A DNA stretch of 64,000 nucleotides from Humulus lupulus (GCF_963169125.1 NC_084794.1:115606358-115670357); one strand, 5' to 3'; positions 12,600 through 25,200 are shown, numbered from the stretch's first letter. The notes: a model not told the origin generated them from the sequence alone. Translations and numbers: made by a program.

Positions 12600-14875
12600 G
12601 ATGACTCATTCTCTCTTGCACAAAATGCGTTTTTTAATGAGATGCTTCTACATATGGATCCCTAATAAATTGATTTTACCCTATATTATAATCGACAAGT
12701 GTATAAAAATCCAACGTCTTAACACTATTTTGAATATTTGCCCAATCACACCAAAAGAAGGACACCTTAAAAGTACGATAATCAAGCATTATTATATCAT
12801 TGATAACTCTAAAATACTCTTCTTTATCATTCAACTGCCCACTCTAAAATACACCACTGTTTTGAGTAGATTTTTCAACATCTTTTTTATGAAATCGAAT
12901 TCCATTAATCATGTAACCTTATACGATATGACACTATGACTTGAGCCTTTAGACAATTGAGCTAACATGTCATCTACTTTGTTAGATTTAGAAATTTGAA
13001 AATAAAAGAAAACACTGATGTCAAATAAATTGCATATACTAGTTGAAAATGTAAAGTTTATCTTTGCTTTAGAGTGTAACCTTATCATTAAACCATATGG
13101 CGAACCCTTCAAAATGTCGATTCCACAACAAAGTTTGATTATCCCTCAAGTTTGAGTGCATTTATTTAAGCTCATCCACATGGATATTGAGAAATTATGC
13201 TAAAATATCTGAGTTGAATAACACATACCAATGGGTATTGCTATATCCCCTTGGTCAAGTTCGAAGCATTCTCCAGCTGATAGTGGATTTTCTTCAATTT
13301 CAGTACTATCTTGATTATCATTATGCTTCAAAGATGTATCACAAAAGCGTACACATTCAACAAAAAGATAGCGATTTGCAATACATCCTTCTGGTCGTGC
13401 ATAATTTGATACAAACCCTTTCAATACTTTCATATAACTCTCAAAATGGTACGTCCATCGAAATTAAACCGGACCACAATCCGACTTCTCGTGCTAAATA
13501 GACAACCAAGTGAATCATTGGATCAAAGAAAGAAGGTGAGAAATATTCTTATAGTTTGTAGAGAATTTTTGTAGATTCTAATTCCAATTTTATAATCTCC
13601 TCCTTATCAACCACACATTAACACAATCCATGGAAAAACCTACAAAGTCGAAGGATTGTCTCTCTATAACCTTCCTCCATTAAACCCCTTATAGAAATAG
13701 CTAACAATTGTTGCATAATCACATGAAAATCATGAGATTTAACTCCTGTTAGCTTATGTATCTCCACATATACACAAATTCTAATCTTAGAACTATATCC
13801 ATAAGGCAGTTTCAAGTCAAATAGTCTCTTACAAAACAACTTCTTATCTGATTTTGACAAAGTGTAAGTTGCAATACAAAGAAGAGTAATGCCTTCTTCT
13901 TCATATGGGTGGAGATGAGTCTTAATGCCTATCTCTGTGAAATCTAATCTCGAGTGGTAATGATCTTTAGATTTTTGTTGGCAATCCAAAAACGTGTTAA
14001 GTATGTTTTCACAAACATTTTTTTCAACATGCATAACATCCACATTGTTATGAACAACAAAGATCTCCCAATAAGGCAGCCTAAAAAATTGACTTTCTCT
14101 TCCATCTTTTATCAAACTCTGAATCACGAGCCCTCTTTCTACCCTTGCCAAAATCATTAGTGAAATCACTTAACTACTCAACTACTTCAACACTTTTTAA
14201 TATAGTTGGAGATTGTGGTGCTATTTCCATTGCCCTAGCAGCAATATATTTCTTCTTTCGATATGGGTGTTGTTGTGGAAGAAATCGATTATGATTGCAA
14301 AAAGACATCTTGTTACTATGCTTCAACCAACTAACATGTGAGTTCTCTCCACATATAGGAAAACCATACTTCCTTTTAGCCACACATCCAGCTAAGTTTC
14401 CATAAGTTGAAAAATCATATGGTCCATAATAGCATGGCATTTAAATTAATAAACTTATTTGTTGAAGCATCATATGTATAAATACATTTCCATAATTCTA
14501 GTAACTCGTCTATTAAGGGCTCCAAAGAAACATCTATGTCATTCCAAGGTTGTTTTGGTCTAAGAATCAACATAGATAGAAATATGAATTCATCCTTCAT
14601 AGAAAATGAAGGTGGAAAATTGTATACAATGAGAATTATTGGCCAACAACTATATGTAGAACCATATTTTTGTAACGGTTGATCCAATCAGCAGCAAGTC
14701 CTAGTCGAACGTTGTAAGGTTCAAGTGAAGAATTTGGCGATCTCTCATTAACAGCTTCCCAAGCCTTTGAATCTACCAAGTGGTGCATCTTCCCATCCAT
14801 TCTTTCATTATCTCCACATATAATATATGTCGTCCCTGAAGAGTGTGTGGGTTTATATACCTTTAGCGATGCCAT
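12600..14875 (-). pseudogene. tnp2 transposase (CACTA A)
   Basis: Successive minus-strand frames read through the tnp2 family in order. First come MHHLVDSKAWEAVN and YNVRLGLAADWINRYKNM (14875-14636), then KQPWNDIDVSLEPLIDELLE (14687-14415). Next is YGNLAGCVAKRKYGFPICGE with HNRFLPQQHPYRKKK (14440-14174), then VDVMHVEKNVCENIL with the following helical region (14169-13618). A DUF4218-like block (LKGFVSNYARPEGCIA, about 13433) and a DUF4216-like block (about 12930-12610) follow. The protein cut and joined element ends as a transposase. At least six breaks in frame are present, and the N-terminal part is absent. Confidence 0.88.
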
Positions 14876-14944
14876 GTCATCGTCGTAGTGTCACAAAAAC
14901 TCATATATGTCGTGTTCAGCGTGCATGTTGTTGCCGTAGGTATA

Positions 14945-15110
14945 TAATTTAAAAAAAATTAATTAATTATATTGATTAAATTTATTTAATAAAATATTAA
15001 ATAAATAAATAAAACCAACTTATTTAATTAAATAATAAAACCAATTTATTTATTAAATAATAAAACCAATTTATTTATTAAATAATAAAATCAATTTAAC
15101 AATATCCATA
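14945..15110. repeat. AT-rich 25-bp tandem repeat
   Basis: About four copies of a 25-base unit (core AACCAATTTATTTATTAAAT) lie between about 15013 and 15100, next to a simple A/T stretch. The repeat sits in the 3' region of CACTA B, between its stop codon and its subterminal palindromes. Confidence 0.75.
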
Positions 15111-15212
15111 GTCTCCAAAATGTAAGATAACAAAACATAAGTAGTATTGTCTCCAAAATGAAAAAAGAACAACACAAAATATTAATAATTTAAAAATAGT
15201 AATATAATAAAA

Positions 15213-16866
15213 CTAAATGTCATCAAAATCAATTCCAAAGTCATTATCGTCAGGTTGTTGTGGCGGCTATGGTGGTGGCTGTGGTGGTTGCTATTGTGGT
15301 GGTTGTGGTGGTTGTGGCTGCTGTGGTTGATAGCTTGCCATCATAGACTATATCATATTCATGTCCAAGTTGACAGGCTGAAATTATGGAGCATGGATGT
15401 TCAGATTTGTTGCTTGCAAAAATTGTTGCATTTGCTGGAAGTTGTTGTTCTCGGTCATAAAGGCTTGACTGAAGTGTTGAATCATGGATTGGAAAGCCTC
15501 AGGTGGTATCGTTGGAGGGCCAATTGTGGTGGACGAAAAACGGTGATGCCTCTGATTGTGAAGATCTGGTGGAACTTGAGGCAAAGGTACTAGTGCCCTT
15601 CAACTTGCGTCCAATACCTTGGTTGTGGGCACGACGTTGACCAAGCCCCTTTGAGATGACTTGCGTCTCATAGACAGTGACACTTCTAGCTTCAGATTCA
15701 GATTGAGATTGGGATTGTGTCTGGACTTTTTGCTGCAAGGCATCTTGCAGTTTAGAAACAAGTGTTGCACGTATTCTGAATACACTGTTCGTTGCAGCGT
15801 CTCTGGTTTGAACTCCTTCATCCCACAACTCCTTCAATTCGTCTACCACAAGCCTAAAAAATACATCCATGTCCTTCCCAGGTGATTTCAGACTAGGAAA
15901 CAATAAGTTCAGCATGAATGCTTACTCTTTCATGCACAACAAATGAGACATATTGTATGTGCAAAATATGACCAGCCACATGCTATAAGATAGACTCATG
16001 TTACCAAATGGATTAAAACCATCAACAACCAAACCTAATCGAACTTTTCTAGGTTCTTTGGAAAAATCAGGATATCTGGAATCAAATTGTTTCCAAGCAC
16101 CCCCATCAACAGGATGGTGCCTCACACCATCTTCTTTCAACCGTCCCGTACTATGCCAGGTCATATTGTTTGTTGTATGCCTTGAACCATAAAGACACTT
16201 CAGCCTAGGATTCAAAGGGAAGTACCGCAACACTTTGTGTGCAACTTTTTTCCCCTTTGTGTCTTTGTCAACCCATCGACTCTCACCACATACACGACAA
16301 CTCTGTTTTTGAGAATTCTCCTTCTAGAACAAACAACAGTTGTACTTGCAAACATTAATTGATTGATAACCTAACCCTAACTTCCTCATTTTTTTCTCTT
16401 TCGGGAATGCAAATTTCATAAACTTCAAAAGTTCATCAAAGGAACTATTTTTTAATTTATTCATAACCTTCATGTGCATCATTTTCGCCAAGAAGTTCAA
16501 GGAAGACAACCAAGTATAACCACAATATAACTCAGCTTCGACCTCTTGAAATAGGTCATCAAATTGATTCTCCGCACTATGGCCACCACCATCTAAAATT
16601 TATTCATTTACTCCTTCTTCGTTAGTGTCTTGTTCACTAATAAAATCATTGATGATGTCAATCATCTCATCAGTCACTGGAGCTCCGTCGTCCACTACTG
16701 AAGGCATATCAACTTCACCGTCGTAGGTGTACTTCACGCATCGCTGCAGAAACTCATATATGTGTATGTGAGACTCCACCACATCCAGTTTCTGATTCAG
16801 CATATTGACACACTGAATGCATGGGCATCTGACTTCTCTCGAAGCATTCACATGATTCTTGGCCAT
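15213..16866 (-). pseudogene. Chimeric tnp2 / TnpA-like gene (CACTA B)
   Basis: The N-terminus (16866-16600) is the transposase-associated domain, with CPCIQCVN. A linker frame follows (16509-16324), then the start of tnp2 (16233-15922: HHPVDGGAWKQFDSRYPDF and VRLGLVVDGFNPFGNMSLSY). The next frame (15915-15499) continues tnp2 with SPGKDMDVFFRLVVDELKEL. Near 15755 it passes without a stop into TnpA-like sequence (VISKGLGQRRAHNQGIGRKL). A Gln/Pro-rich tail with three in-frame stops ends at DFGIDFDDI (stop at 15213-15215). The central tnp2 catalytic region is missing, so it cannot be an active transposase; the TnpA-like DNA-binding half might once have been expressed. Confidence 0.8.
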
Positions 16867-16869
16867 TTG

Positions 16870-18240
16870 TATAATTGCTTGAAGACCATTCCAAAACTCA
16901 TCAGAGTTACGTCGTCTATTAGTTATCTAACTCTTGTCAATCGTCATAACAAATTCAAGTGGAAAATAAATTATCACAATGTGATCATCATAAAAAACTA
17001 CTTTTATTTGCTAATAATTTTTTTATCACCAAAACACTAATTTTTTTAGGTAAATTGTGAAATCTTATTGAATCTTACGAATAAATTATTAAATTTTATA
17101 AATATATATTATAAAATTTAATAATTTATTATAAAATTAATTAAATATACAATATTTAAATATAAATTTATAAACTTACTATTAATGATAATTATTAATT
17201 TCCACTTTTTAATTTTTAAAAATAACAATAGTGTTTTATAATTGTAAAATTATTATTTTAATTTCTACTTTATAATTTAATGAATATATATTATCTAATT
17301 TTATGAATGTATTATAAAGTTTCATTGAATATAAAAATATTTAATTATAAATTTATTAATGATTGTTAATAATTTCTTTGATAATTATCAAATTATTATT
17401 TTAATTTTCACTTTTTATTTTTTTAAAAATAACAATAAAGTTTTATAATTATAAAATTATTTTTTTAATTTCCAATTTATGATTTTTTATAAATTTTTAT
17501 TAGTTGCTTCAAAATTAATTAAAAATTTAATCACATTAACTTTAAATTATTTTGTAATGTTTAATATTTCTAAATCTACTAAAATTTATGCGGCATAACG
17601 GCTATAATCTAACCTATCCCAAAATTTAAAATCTGCATAAAAACTACAAAATCAGTTCTAGAACATACATATACTAATTATATTAATATAACCTACCATA
17701 CAATTTAAAAATACAATTCACATTCACATCTATATAAATAGACATATTCAACTAATATCTAACATAACATTTAATTTAATTAAATTAAAATAACATATTC
17801 AACACTATATATCTAAAATAACAAATTACACAACTAACATATTAACATTTAATTACATTAACATATTGACATATTCAATATTATCTATAATACTCAATTA
17901 AACAATTAACATCTTAATCAATTACACAATTAAATTAACATATTAACATACTACTGTCTAAAATGTACAAATCTAAAATGAAAAACAAAATTCAACACTA
18001 AATAAACAAATCAATCACACACTTAAAGAAATAATTTAAACATTAATCAAACACAAAAAAATTAAAAATAATAACAATACCCAAGGCTCGGGGGTTATCC
18101 AAAGTCATCTCTCACTAAGGATGATGCTCCACTACTCCAATCTAAAAAGAAAACAAAAAAAAAACATTTCAAAAACACATTTCTACCAAATACTAAATAC
18201 ATAAATATATTAGCAAAAAATACATTTTAAAGACTAAAAT
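16870..18240. other. AT-rich 5' non-coding region of CACTA B
   Basis: I see no gene here. It is one of the most AT-rich stretches in the window, with many short TAAAATTA-like words. It separates the first coding exon of CACTA B from the palindrome array. A GC-richer block (18260-18400) directly before the array probably belongs to the leader of the element. Confidence 0.5.
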
Positions 18241-18403
18241 AGATAGAAATTGGGTTTAGATTACCTAACCTTGGAAGAAATGGGCAAGAGTCAGACTAGG
18301 GGGCGTTGGATCGGCGAGGGGCGGTGAATGGGCGGCGATTCATCTTTGGTTTTGCAGATAAATATTCCAGAAAATGAAGAAGAAGGCTCGGGCTGGGGGG
18401 TTA

Positions 18404-19250
18404 TATCGACGGACTCTATAGAGATGACATGTCGTCGCTATAGGTAATGACCAGTCGTCACTAATATCAAATGCACTGTTTTACACAAACGATGAGACCC
18501 TACAGCGACGACAATTGGACATGAATCCCCTCGTGTGCTACGCGTCTACCCTACAGCTACAGCGACAACATGTCGTCATTGTAGGAAGTGAAAATTTGAC
18601 TGAAATTTTTTGGCTGTTCACTTCCCCACGTTTTATTTTTGGTCCTATAGCGATGACATATCAACGCTATAGAGTACAAAACAACTAATCAGTGGATTAA
18701 ATTGGACTTTATAGCGACGACATATCGTCGCTATAGGGAGAGAAAATAGTCAACCAACTTTTGGCGGTTAAGTTCCCTCCTTAACCTATAGCGACGACAT
18801 GTTGTCGCTCTAGAATAACATATTTCCGTCCTTTTTTTCCACGATGACTCTAGCGTGACGACAAGTCGTCGCTGTAGGGGGGTGCAAATTGGAAACCAAC
18901 TCTGGGTGGTTGAGTTCCCTGAGCATCCTACAGCGACGCCAGGTTGTCGCAATAGACAAACATATTCCTTCTTTTTTTTCGATGAAGTCCCTACAGTGAC
19001 GACATGTCATCGCCGTATAGTTAGTCCCCACCTCATGTTCCCTCCAAATTCCTGGTACCCGTGTCGTCGCTGTAGGGTATCAGGAATTTGGAGGGCTTGG
19101 TCGTGTGTTGTTGACGACCCTACAACGACAACATGTCGTCGCTGTAGCTTTTTTTTTTTTATTAAATTAAAAAAAAATAATTTTTCGTGGATTTTTCCTA
19201 CATACAACGACAACTTTGGAGTCGTCGCAATAGATGTCGTCGCTGTAGAG
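18404..19250. repeat. CACTA B subterminal palindrome array
   Basis: About twelve copies of a palindrome built on GCGACGACATGTCGTCGC recur every 35-80 bases, mostly bounded by CTATAG or CTACAG. Good copies lie at about 18414-18441, 18708-18738, 18783-18813, 18987-19018 and 19117-19148. In CACTA elements such arrays near the ends bind the TnpA-type protein and are needed for excision. The copies vary in a few positions and the spacers are unrelated, which fits a transposon end and not a satellite or a CRISPR array. Confidence 0.85.
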
Positions 19251-19532
19251 TTTTGGACTGATTTTTAACTTATTTATTGTCTTGTAAAAAGAGAAAAGAC
19301 AAGTGCACATGAAAGCTTATACTATACATGTATTCATATATATATATATATATATTATGTAATATGATGTAGAAGAGAATAGAAAGCATTAGTAATTGGG
19401 TGGATGTAGGGTAGTTTGATGATGTAAAAGCACCAACTCTCGTGAATCTTTATTGTTTTCTAGCAACTTGTGGCCACATGGAGCAGGAAGGCATGTAGCT
19501 ACATATTTTGGGATCAAATAATATATATATTT

Positions 19533-19912
19533 ATGGGTGCTATCCATGGATGGTTACTATCCATGGATGGTTACTTTAATATTAACTATTAGATTAAGAT
19601 AAATGATCCATATTTATAGTTGTTAATTAATATTTCTATAAATAAATTTTGATTTTTTCAAATTTTTGGAAGGATTAACTGATGAAAAACGTGTATTTAT
19701 TATGAAAATATAATATTGTAAACTTTTTATTTTTAAAATGCATGTCAATTTTTAAATATAGCTAGTGTCTCTCATTGGTTGTGGCAAAAAAAAAAACTAA
19801 ATTCAAAATTAATGTAGAAAAAATATATTTACTTGTTAATGACTTGTTATACCAAGTCACTATGTTGTCACATCATCATAATTGTTAGTACCCAACTATG
19901 GGTAGTAACCAT
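19533..19912. mobile_element. MITE with GGTTACTA-type inverted ends
   Basis: The left end (19552-19574) and the reverse complement of the right end (19888-19910) match over about 23 bases with a few differences. Both begin GGTTACTA and end GGTTAC or GGGTAC. The left end is itself duplicated (TATCCATGGATGGTTAC occurs twice, 19541-19574). The interior is AT-rich and has no reading frame. Size and structure suggest a miniature inverted-repeat element; I could not resolve a target duplication. Confidence 0.6.
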
Positions 19913-22130
19913 TGAAAAGTCTTCCATATATATATACATATTATATAATATGATTTATAATATAAGACATGTAGCTTATATGAACCTTTTTGCTAAATAA
20001 TGCTATTTTAGAAGTTAGTTGGCATTATAATTTAAAATAATTGTGAGGAATACTCTTATGCTTTAGAAAGGGAAAAAAATACTAAAGTAAATGAATAAAA
20101 AAATTATGACAAAAGCAAGAATAACTTACGAAAGTTATTCATTACAATTGTATATATACTATAGATATAAGAAATCTTAGTTGGATTTTTTTGTTGTTAA
20201 AATGAGGCTTTTTTTGGACATGGCCCACACACTTAATTCATTAAAAGAAAGTAGAATATAGCACAACATAAGCTCAAGCGCCATTACACGGACAAGAAAA
20301 TGGCACACTAGAAAAAAAATAGATAAAACACCTAAAATAATCTACTAGACCCCAGAAAGCGCATAAGACAAAACAAATAGGAACAAAGAAAGCAAGAATC
20401 ATACGAGATAAGCAGGAAAAATACCAAGAAAATCATATATATTAATCAATGCAAGAAAAGCACAACAACACAAAGCATTGAACTACCAAAAAAACAAAAC
20501 AAAGCCACCGTATATATATAAAAGTAACATCAATTTGACGGAGAGCCCTTTATTTTTATACATCGTCTTCTGCAACCAACCAAAGTCCCTTTATTTCTCA
20601 TTTATTTTTTTAACCAAGTTAACTCAACGGAAGCTCATTAAAATAAAAATCTCACTCTACCTCCGAACCAGAGCCTAGTAAAAGAACAAATATTAAAACA
20701 AAGCATAACAGAAACAAGAAGCCAATACTTTAAATTTTTTGCCTTACATTTGATAGAGAGCGATGCTGCTAGGCACGATAGTAGACCACCAAAGATAACA
20801 ATATTATTCAATGACGATGACAAGATGAGAAACATCAATCGAATGACTTCAAAGCTTAAATGACGACAGTGATTTAAAGAAAATGAATAAATCATTGTAT
20901 TTCCCAAATACCAAAAAAATAAGATAAATAATTTACCCAAATAGAGATAATAATTTCCATAAAGGTGTGGACTGGAGCAAAGAGAGTCTTTAGTCTTGAA
21001 GGGGAACGAAAAACTCTTCAGAACATATGGGCATGGGAGTGCAAAAGAGAAAAGTCACTGTCTAAAGTTAGAAAAATGTCTTGTGAAAAGAAAAAAAAGG
21101 TTGGCCAAAATAATATTTTCAGATTTAACGGGCTTTTGGAGAAAGCTACCGCTTCTTTTTTAGATTTCTATATTTATCATAATACTTTTTAAATACTATT
21201 ATATTTTTTTAGTGCGTCATGTGTTTTGTTAATGTATTATAATACTTTTTGAATAATGTTATAATCATGTGATGTGAAATGGTTTTTTGTTGTAGTGTGA
21301 TTTCATGAAATTGATTGATTAATTGTTTTAGCTATTCATTTATTTTGGTAATAAATGTGCACATGTATAAATTACTAACATGTCATATAGATTATATGCA
21401 AGACCCATCGAATTAATTAACATGTCATGCATCATTATAATTGTCATTTTTGCAAATTTGTGAGTAAATGATGGGCTTATAGTGATGGCCCATTATTTTA
21501 GATAGTGGGAAAAATGTAAAATAAAACGGGTCATAATCTTGATATGTTTTATTTGGGCCCAATTGAAAATGAAAATTTTAAATTTCTCTCTCGTGGGCAA
21601 TTCCACTTGTGAATGCCCTTTCGCTTTACGTTACTAGATTGGACATAAAACGAAGGTTTAAATTTCTGTCTTTTGCATTATGTCTGGAAGTTAGGGGGCA
21701 TTGTCGTGGGAATGATATATTGGCCTTAACCCTCCTCCTTGCAAGCCCAAATTGTTAAGGGCCAATTTACATAAGCTGACTTGATTGTATTAGGTTAATT
21801 CTAGTTGAACCTAAATTAATTAGTTAGTAACACATTAATTCTAAATATTTAAAGTGAATTTAAATGGTTATTTCAGAATTGAAAAAGATTTATAGAAAAG
21901 GTTTATTAAGTATTTTAAATAATATAAAAAACCTAGTTTTATAAATTTCACAAGTTAAATACTAATTTAAAATAATGAGCTCACTTTTTGAAATTTGATC
22001 TCTATTGTTAATTTAACAAGGTTAGAGTTTAGTGGGGCCTTATGGAACTTTGATTACATTTCCCTATGGATGGTGTTCGCTGGACTTTTAACAAGATTAA
22101 ATTTCGTAGGATAGATGGTTATAGATCTAT
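19913..22130. other. Non-coding DNA
   Basis: No supportable gene lies here. Short frames at 20478-20678 and 20638-20940 have no recognisable motifs. A-rich segments around 20220-20460 and 20620-20720 contain TTCATTAAAAGAAAG-like text that could be the tail of an old minus-strand LINE, but this is weak. The stretch 21380-22130 has more balanced composition and may be a decayed LTR element. Confidence 0.3.
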
Positions 22131-22898
22131 TGTGCCCCAAAAATATGAGCTGAATTACTCAGCACGAGGTACAACTGGCAGACGAGTGTATGAAGAAACC
22201 GTACAGATAGAGCATCTAGCTAGCTCTGGAGTAAACAGTTGAGTCAAACTTGAAAAATTACGAAAACCCAACAGTCTCCAGATCGCCTCTTGCGCCAACA
22301 ACATAGTTTGAAATGCGCGAGAGCCAGATCGCCTTCGTGAAATTCTGAACGTGACCCATGTCAGTTTAGGTTAGTTCTTCGACACCCAGCTCGAACAAAG
22401 TGTTCAGCTAGCGGAAGCCTGATCATGACACATAGTGAAGGATCCCAAAAGACTCGGAGATTCTTTATACGTTCATTAATGCTCAGATATTATTCTGTAT
22501 TTATTACCCAATATTGTGGGCATAGAATGAATAGACATTAATGAATTTATGTAAATGGGATGTTATCCAAAAATGTATGTTACCATATTTATGCATGGTT
22601 ACCCAAAATTTTCCAGGCATAATTACCTATAAATACAATGGATAATGGACATAATGGGGGATTGATATTTTGTACACTGAAACTCTAGTGAAATTGTCAC
22701 AAACAATCTCACGGAGAGAAAAAAAAACATATTAATAAGAGTGACTCATGGACTAGGTGGATTTTAACCATAGAACCATGTAAAATCTGTGTGAGGGTTC
22801 TTGATATTTCCTACATGCCCAATTACAATTTTAAAAAAAGCCTAATATCTCTATTTTAAGATTCTTTAATCCATTGTTGGTGAAAAATCGTGTCAACA
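22131..22898 (+). repeat. 5' LTR of Tat element 1
   Basis: The LTR runs from TGTGCCCCAAAAATATGAGC to CGTGTCAACA (TG...CA). A TATA-like box (CCTATAAATAC, about 22627) in the plus orientation drives the element RNA. The sequence after the LTR, GATAGGTGCTTTCATTGAG, is the expected place for the primer-binding site. Confidence 0.8.
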
Positions 22899-22964
22899 GA
22901 TAGGTGCTTTCATTGAGAGCATATTAGGCATAATTCCTCACGCAAGTTTCACCTAACACTCACC

Positions 22965-24650
22965 TTGGCGGTCGCCCGATCTATGCGTGACAACAAGATG
23001 GAGCAACCTAATGATCAAGAGGCTCACCGTGCAGCCATCCCCACTAGAGAAGGATCATCAGCACAACGTCGTCCTAGAAAGCAGCATGTAGACAAAGATG
23101 GAATAAGGATAGCTTCACCAATAAGGCATCCTCCATCCCCGATTTGACGTCCAACGCCACCATGCCCAGAGAGGAATGCTCCATCTTGAGGGGATATCAA
23201 GAGAAACCTACCCCCTTAGAGGACATTTATATCCCATGGTTTTGGGCTAATAATCCAGGTCTCCTATCCTAGCCACGAGCTGTAAGCTTCGCTAATGGAA
23301 GATACTGGACAGAGAGCCAGCGTAGAGACAAGCATGTAGTGACTTGAGGAATCACTTGAGCTCCACACAAAGCCTTCTCTCCGACCCACATTTCGACTTG
23401 CGTGATCATCTGAACTCACAAAGAGGATATCCAGCTCAAGATTTTAATAATACTCAGCTTAGGGGAGAACCATCAATCATACGCGAAAATGGGAATGTCC
23501 AACCTAACCGAGCTCAAGCTTAGAGGGAAAATAACCAATCTAAAGCATACAACAGGATAGGGTTGCTAATCAACTCCCAAATAACCTAGATGCCAAGGAT
23601 CCAACCCTTGAACAACTGACCTTAATGGAAGAACAGATGAAGAAACTCCTATCTAGAAAAGAAGTCGACGATTGTGTTTCCGATGAGGAGCTCGAGCCTT
23701 TTGCTCCTAACACTGTGGCAACTCAGTATCCTATTGGCTTTAGGATGCTGACCATGCCCACACATGATGGAAACTCTAACCTGTCCATTAACCTCGGGAC
23801 CTTCAATATGTTAATGATGGCCCACAATGTCGGATTCGACCTACGATGTATCCTGTTTGCAACGGCACTGACTGCGCCAGGTAGGCTATGGTTCAATATG
23901 TACAAGAAACATTCAATCACCTCGTGGAAGAAACTATCTTCCAAATTTAAGAAGAAATTCCAAGCTGCAAAGGAAGTTCACGTTGAAGTTAATTTGTTGG
24001 CCAACATCAAACAACAGCCTGGTGAATCCTTGAAGGCATATCTGAACTAGTTTACCAATGCAGCAACACGAGCTTGGGATGCTGATGACAGTTCCAAGCC
24101 CATGGCTATGAGGATAGGGATCACAGTAGGAAGTGATTTATGGAAAAAACTCCAGCGGAAATGAGTTAAGAATATAGATGAATTTCTTGCTCGAGCTCAA
24201 GGATGGATAAATCTTGAGGAGGCACAATTCATTGTAACAGGAACCAGCCAGACCCTTGTCTAGCCCACTGGAGTGGTAACAGATGCTGCAACTATGACTC
24301 AGCTCGCTACCCAGAATAACCAGGCAAGGAGTAATAAGCGGAAAATGGGACTGGTGAAGGCGACCAGAATGGCACTAAAAAGAATAAATTCGGGGAAAAG
24401 TATAAGTCCATCTACACCCCCTATACCTACCTAACAGATACATGAGAGTGTATCTTCTTGGCAAACTATAATCACCTTCCATGGAAGAAACCTAAGCCCC
24501 TGATGCACTAGAGGGCAAAGAGAGACCCAACCAAAATCTTTCGATATCACAACGACATTGGACACAACACTGATGATTGTTGTCAGCTAAAAGATGAGAT
24601 TGAGACTCTCATTCGAGCTGGACCGTTAGCCTAATATACCCGAAACAAAG
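22965..24650 (+). pseudogene. gag of Tat element 1
   Basis: The first in-frame ATG is at 22983. The best-preserved part (23625-24050) is a Retrotrans_gag domain containing APGRLWFNMYKKHSITSWKK and IKQQPGESLKAYLN; a TAG then replaces the next codon. A downstream frame carries FRYHNDIGHNTDDC (about 24538-24580), the zinc-binding box. Gag forms the particle that packages element RNA. Several in-frame stops, some of them TAG where CAG would be expected, break the ORF. Confidence 0.82.
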
Positions 24651-24939
24651 TAGTTCCCAATCAGCCACCTGGGCAAAATATTCAACCAGCTCAAGAAAAT
24701 CTGGTCAATAAACTCCAAGCTTAACCAGATAAGGGCAATCAAATCATCTCACCTTCAATAGAAGGGAGGGGCATAGCAACTATTTCCGGAGGACCTCATC
24801 TAGCGGGCACGAGAATTGGGGCTCATAAAAGGTACATACAAGAGCTAAAAACCCACAATGGGATTGAGTTCATTCTGGATAAAAAATTATCAAAATAACA
24901 TTGGTCAGAGAAACTACCAATCATTTTCACGGAAGAGGA

Positions 24940-25200
24940 CACTAGCCATGTCCAGTTCCTGCATAATGATCCGGTGGTGATAACCATTCAGCTTGCCAAT
25001 CGAAGAGTACAGAGAATACTAATTGATAATGGGAGCTTTGTGAACGTGCTATTCATGCCCACTCTAGAAAAGATGAGGCTATCTGTAGCCGATCTTAAGG
25101 CATCCTTGATCACCCTATACGAATTCTCGAGAGAAGGAACATCATCCATAGGGATGATCGGGCTCGTAGTGACACTATGAGATGATATGCGAGTTGTTAC
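24940..25200 (+). pseudogene. Aspartic protease of Tat element 1
   Basis: The frame from 24974 reads VQRILIDNGSFVNVLFMPTL, a retropepsin-like active-site region in which the usual D-S/T-G is DNGS. The domain is followed by the typical LTLYEFS-like stretch (here LITLYEFSREGTSSIGMIGL). It then breaks at a TGA near 25180. The enzyme matures the Gag-Pol polyprotein. Confidence 0.75.

Larger units (their letters stand above)
10350..14875 (-). mobile_element. CACTA (En/Spm) transposon remnant A
   Basis: The minus strand carries the two-gene layout of plant CACTA elements: a tnp2-type transposase (14875 to about 12600) followed by a TnpA/PF03004-like gene (12125 to about 10380). Terminal inverted repeats are not visible. 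At the high-coordinate end the coding sequence begins abruptly inside a copy of the subterminal palindrome that belongs to CACTA B. The 5' part of A, including the usual N-terminal transposase-associated domain, is missing. Many stops and frameshifts show that it is inactive. Confidence 0.85.
14860..19260 (-). mobile_element. CACTA (En/Spm) transposon B, internally deleted
   Basis: On the minus strand the element holds about 850 bp of palindromic subterminal repeats (19250-18404), an AT-rich 5' region (18240-16870) and a short transposase-derived gene (16866-15213). At the other end are two degraded copies of the same palindrome (about 14860-14940). The shared motif at both ends supports one element. 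Neither the CACTA terminus nor a 3-bp target duplication is recognisable. The internal deletion makes it a non-autonomous, Ds-like derivative. Confidence 0.78.

Noticed and set aside
12601..12939. Plus-strand ORF of 112 codons
   Set aside because: It is the reverse of the DUF4216-like part of tnp2 on the minus strand.
15255..15593. Plus-strand Trp/Leu-rich ORF (LWWWLWW)
   Set aside because: Reverse of the Pro/Gln-rich tail of the CACTA B gene on the minus strand.
18404..19250. CRISPR-like regular repeat array
   Set aside because: The units are palindromes of uneven spacing next to CACTA coding sequence in a plant genome; spacers are not of constant length.
20638..20940. Minus-strand ORF of 100 codons with hydrophobic stretches
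   Set aside because: Leu/Phe-rich translation of A/T-rich DNA; no conserved motif, promoter or neighbour supports a gene.
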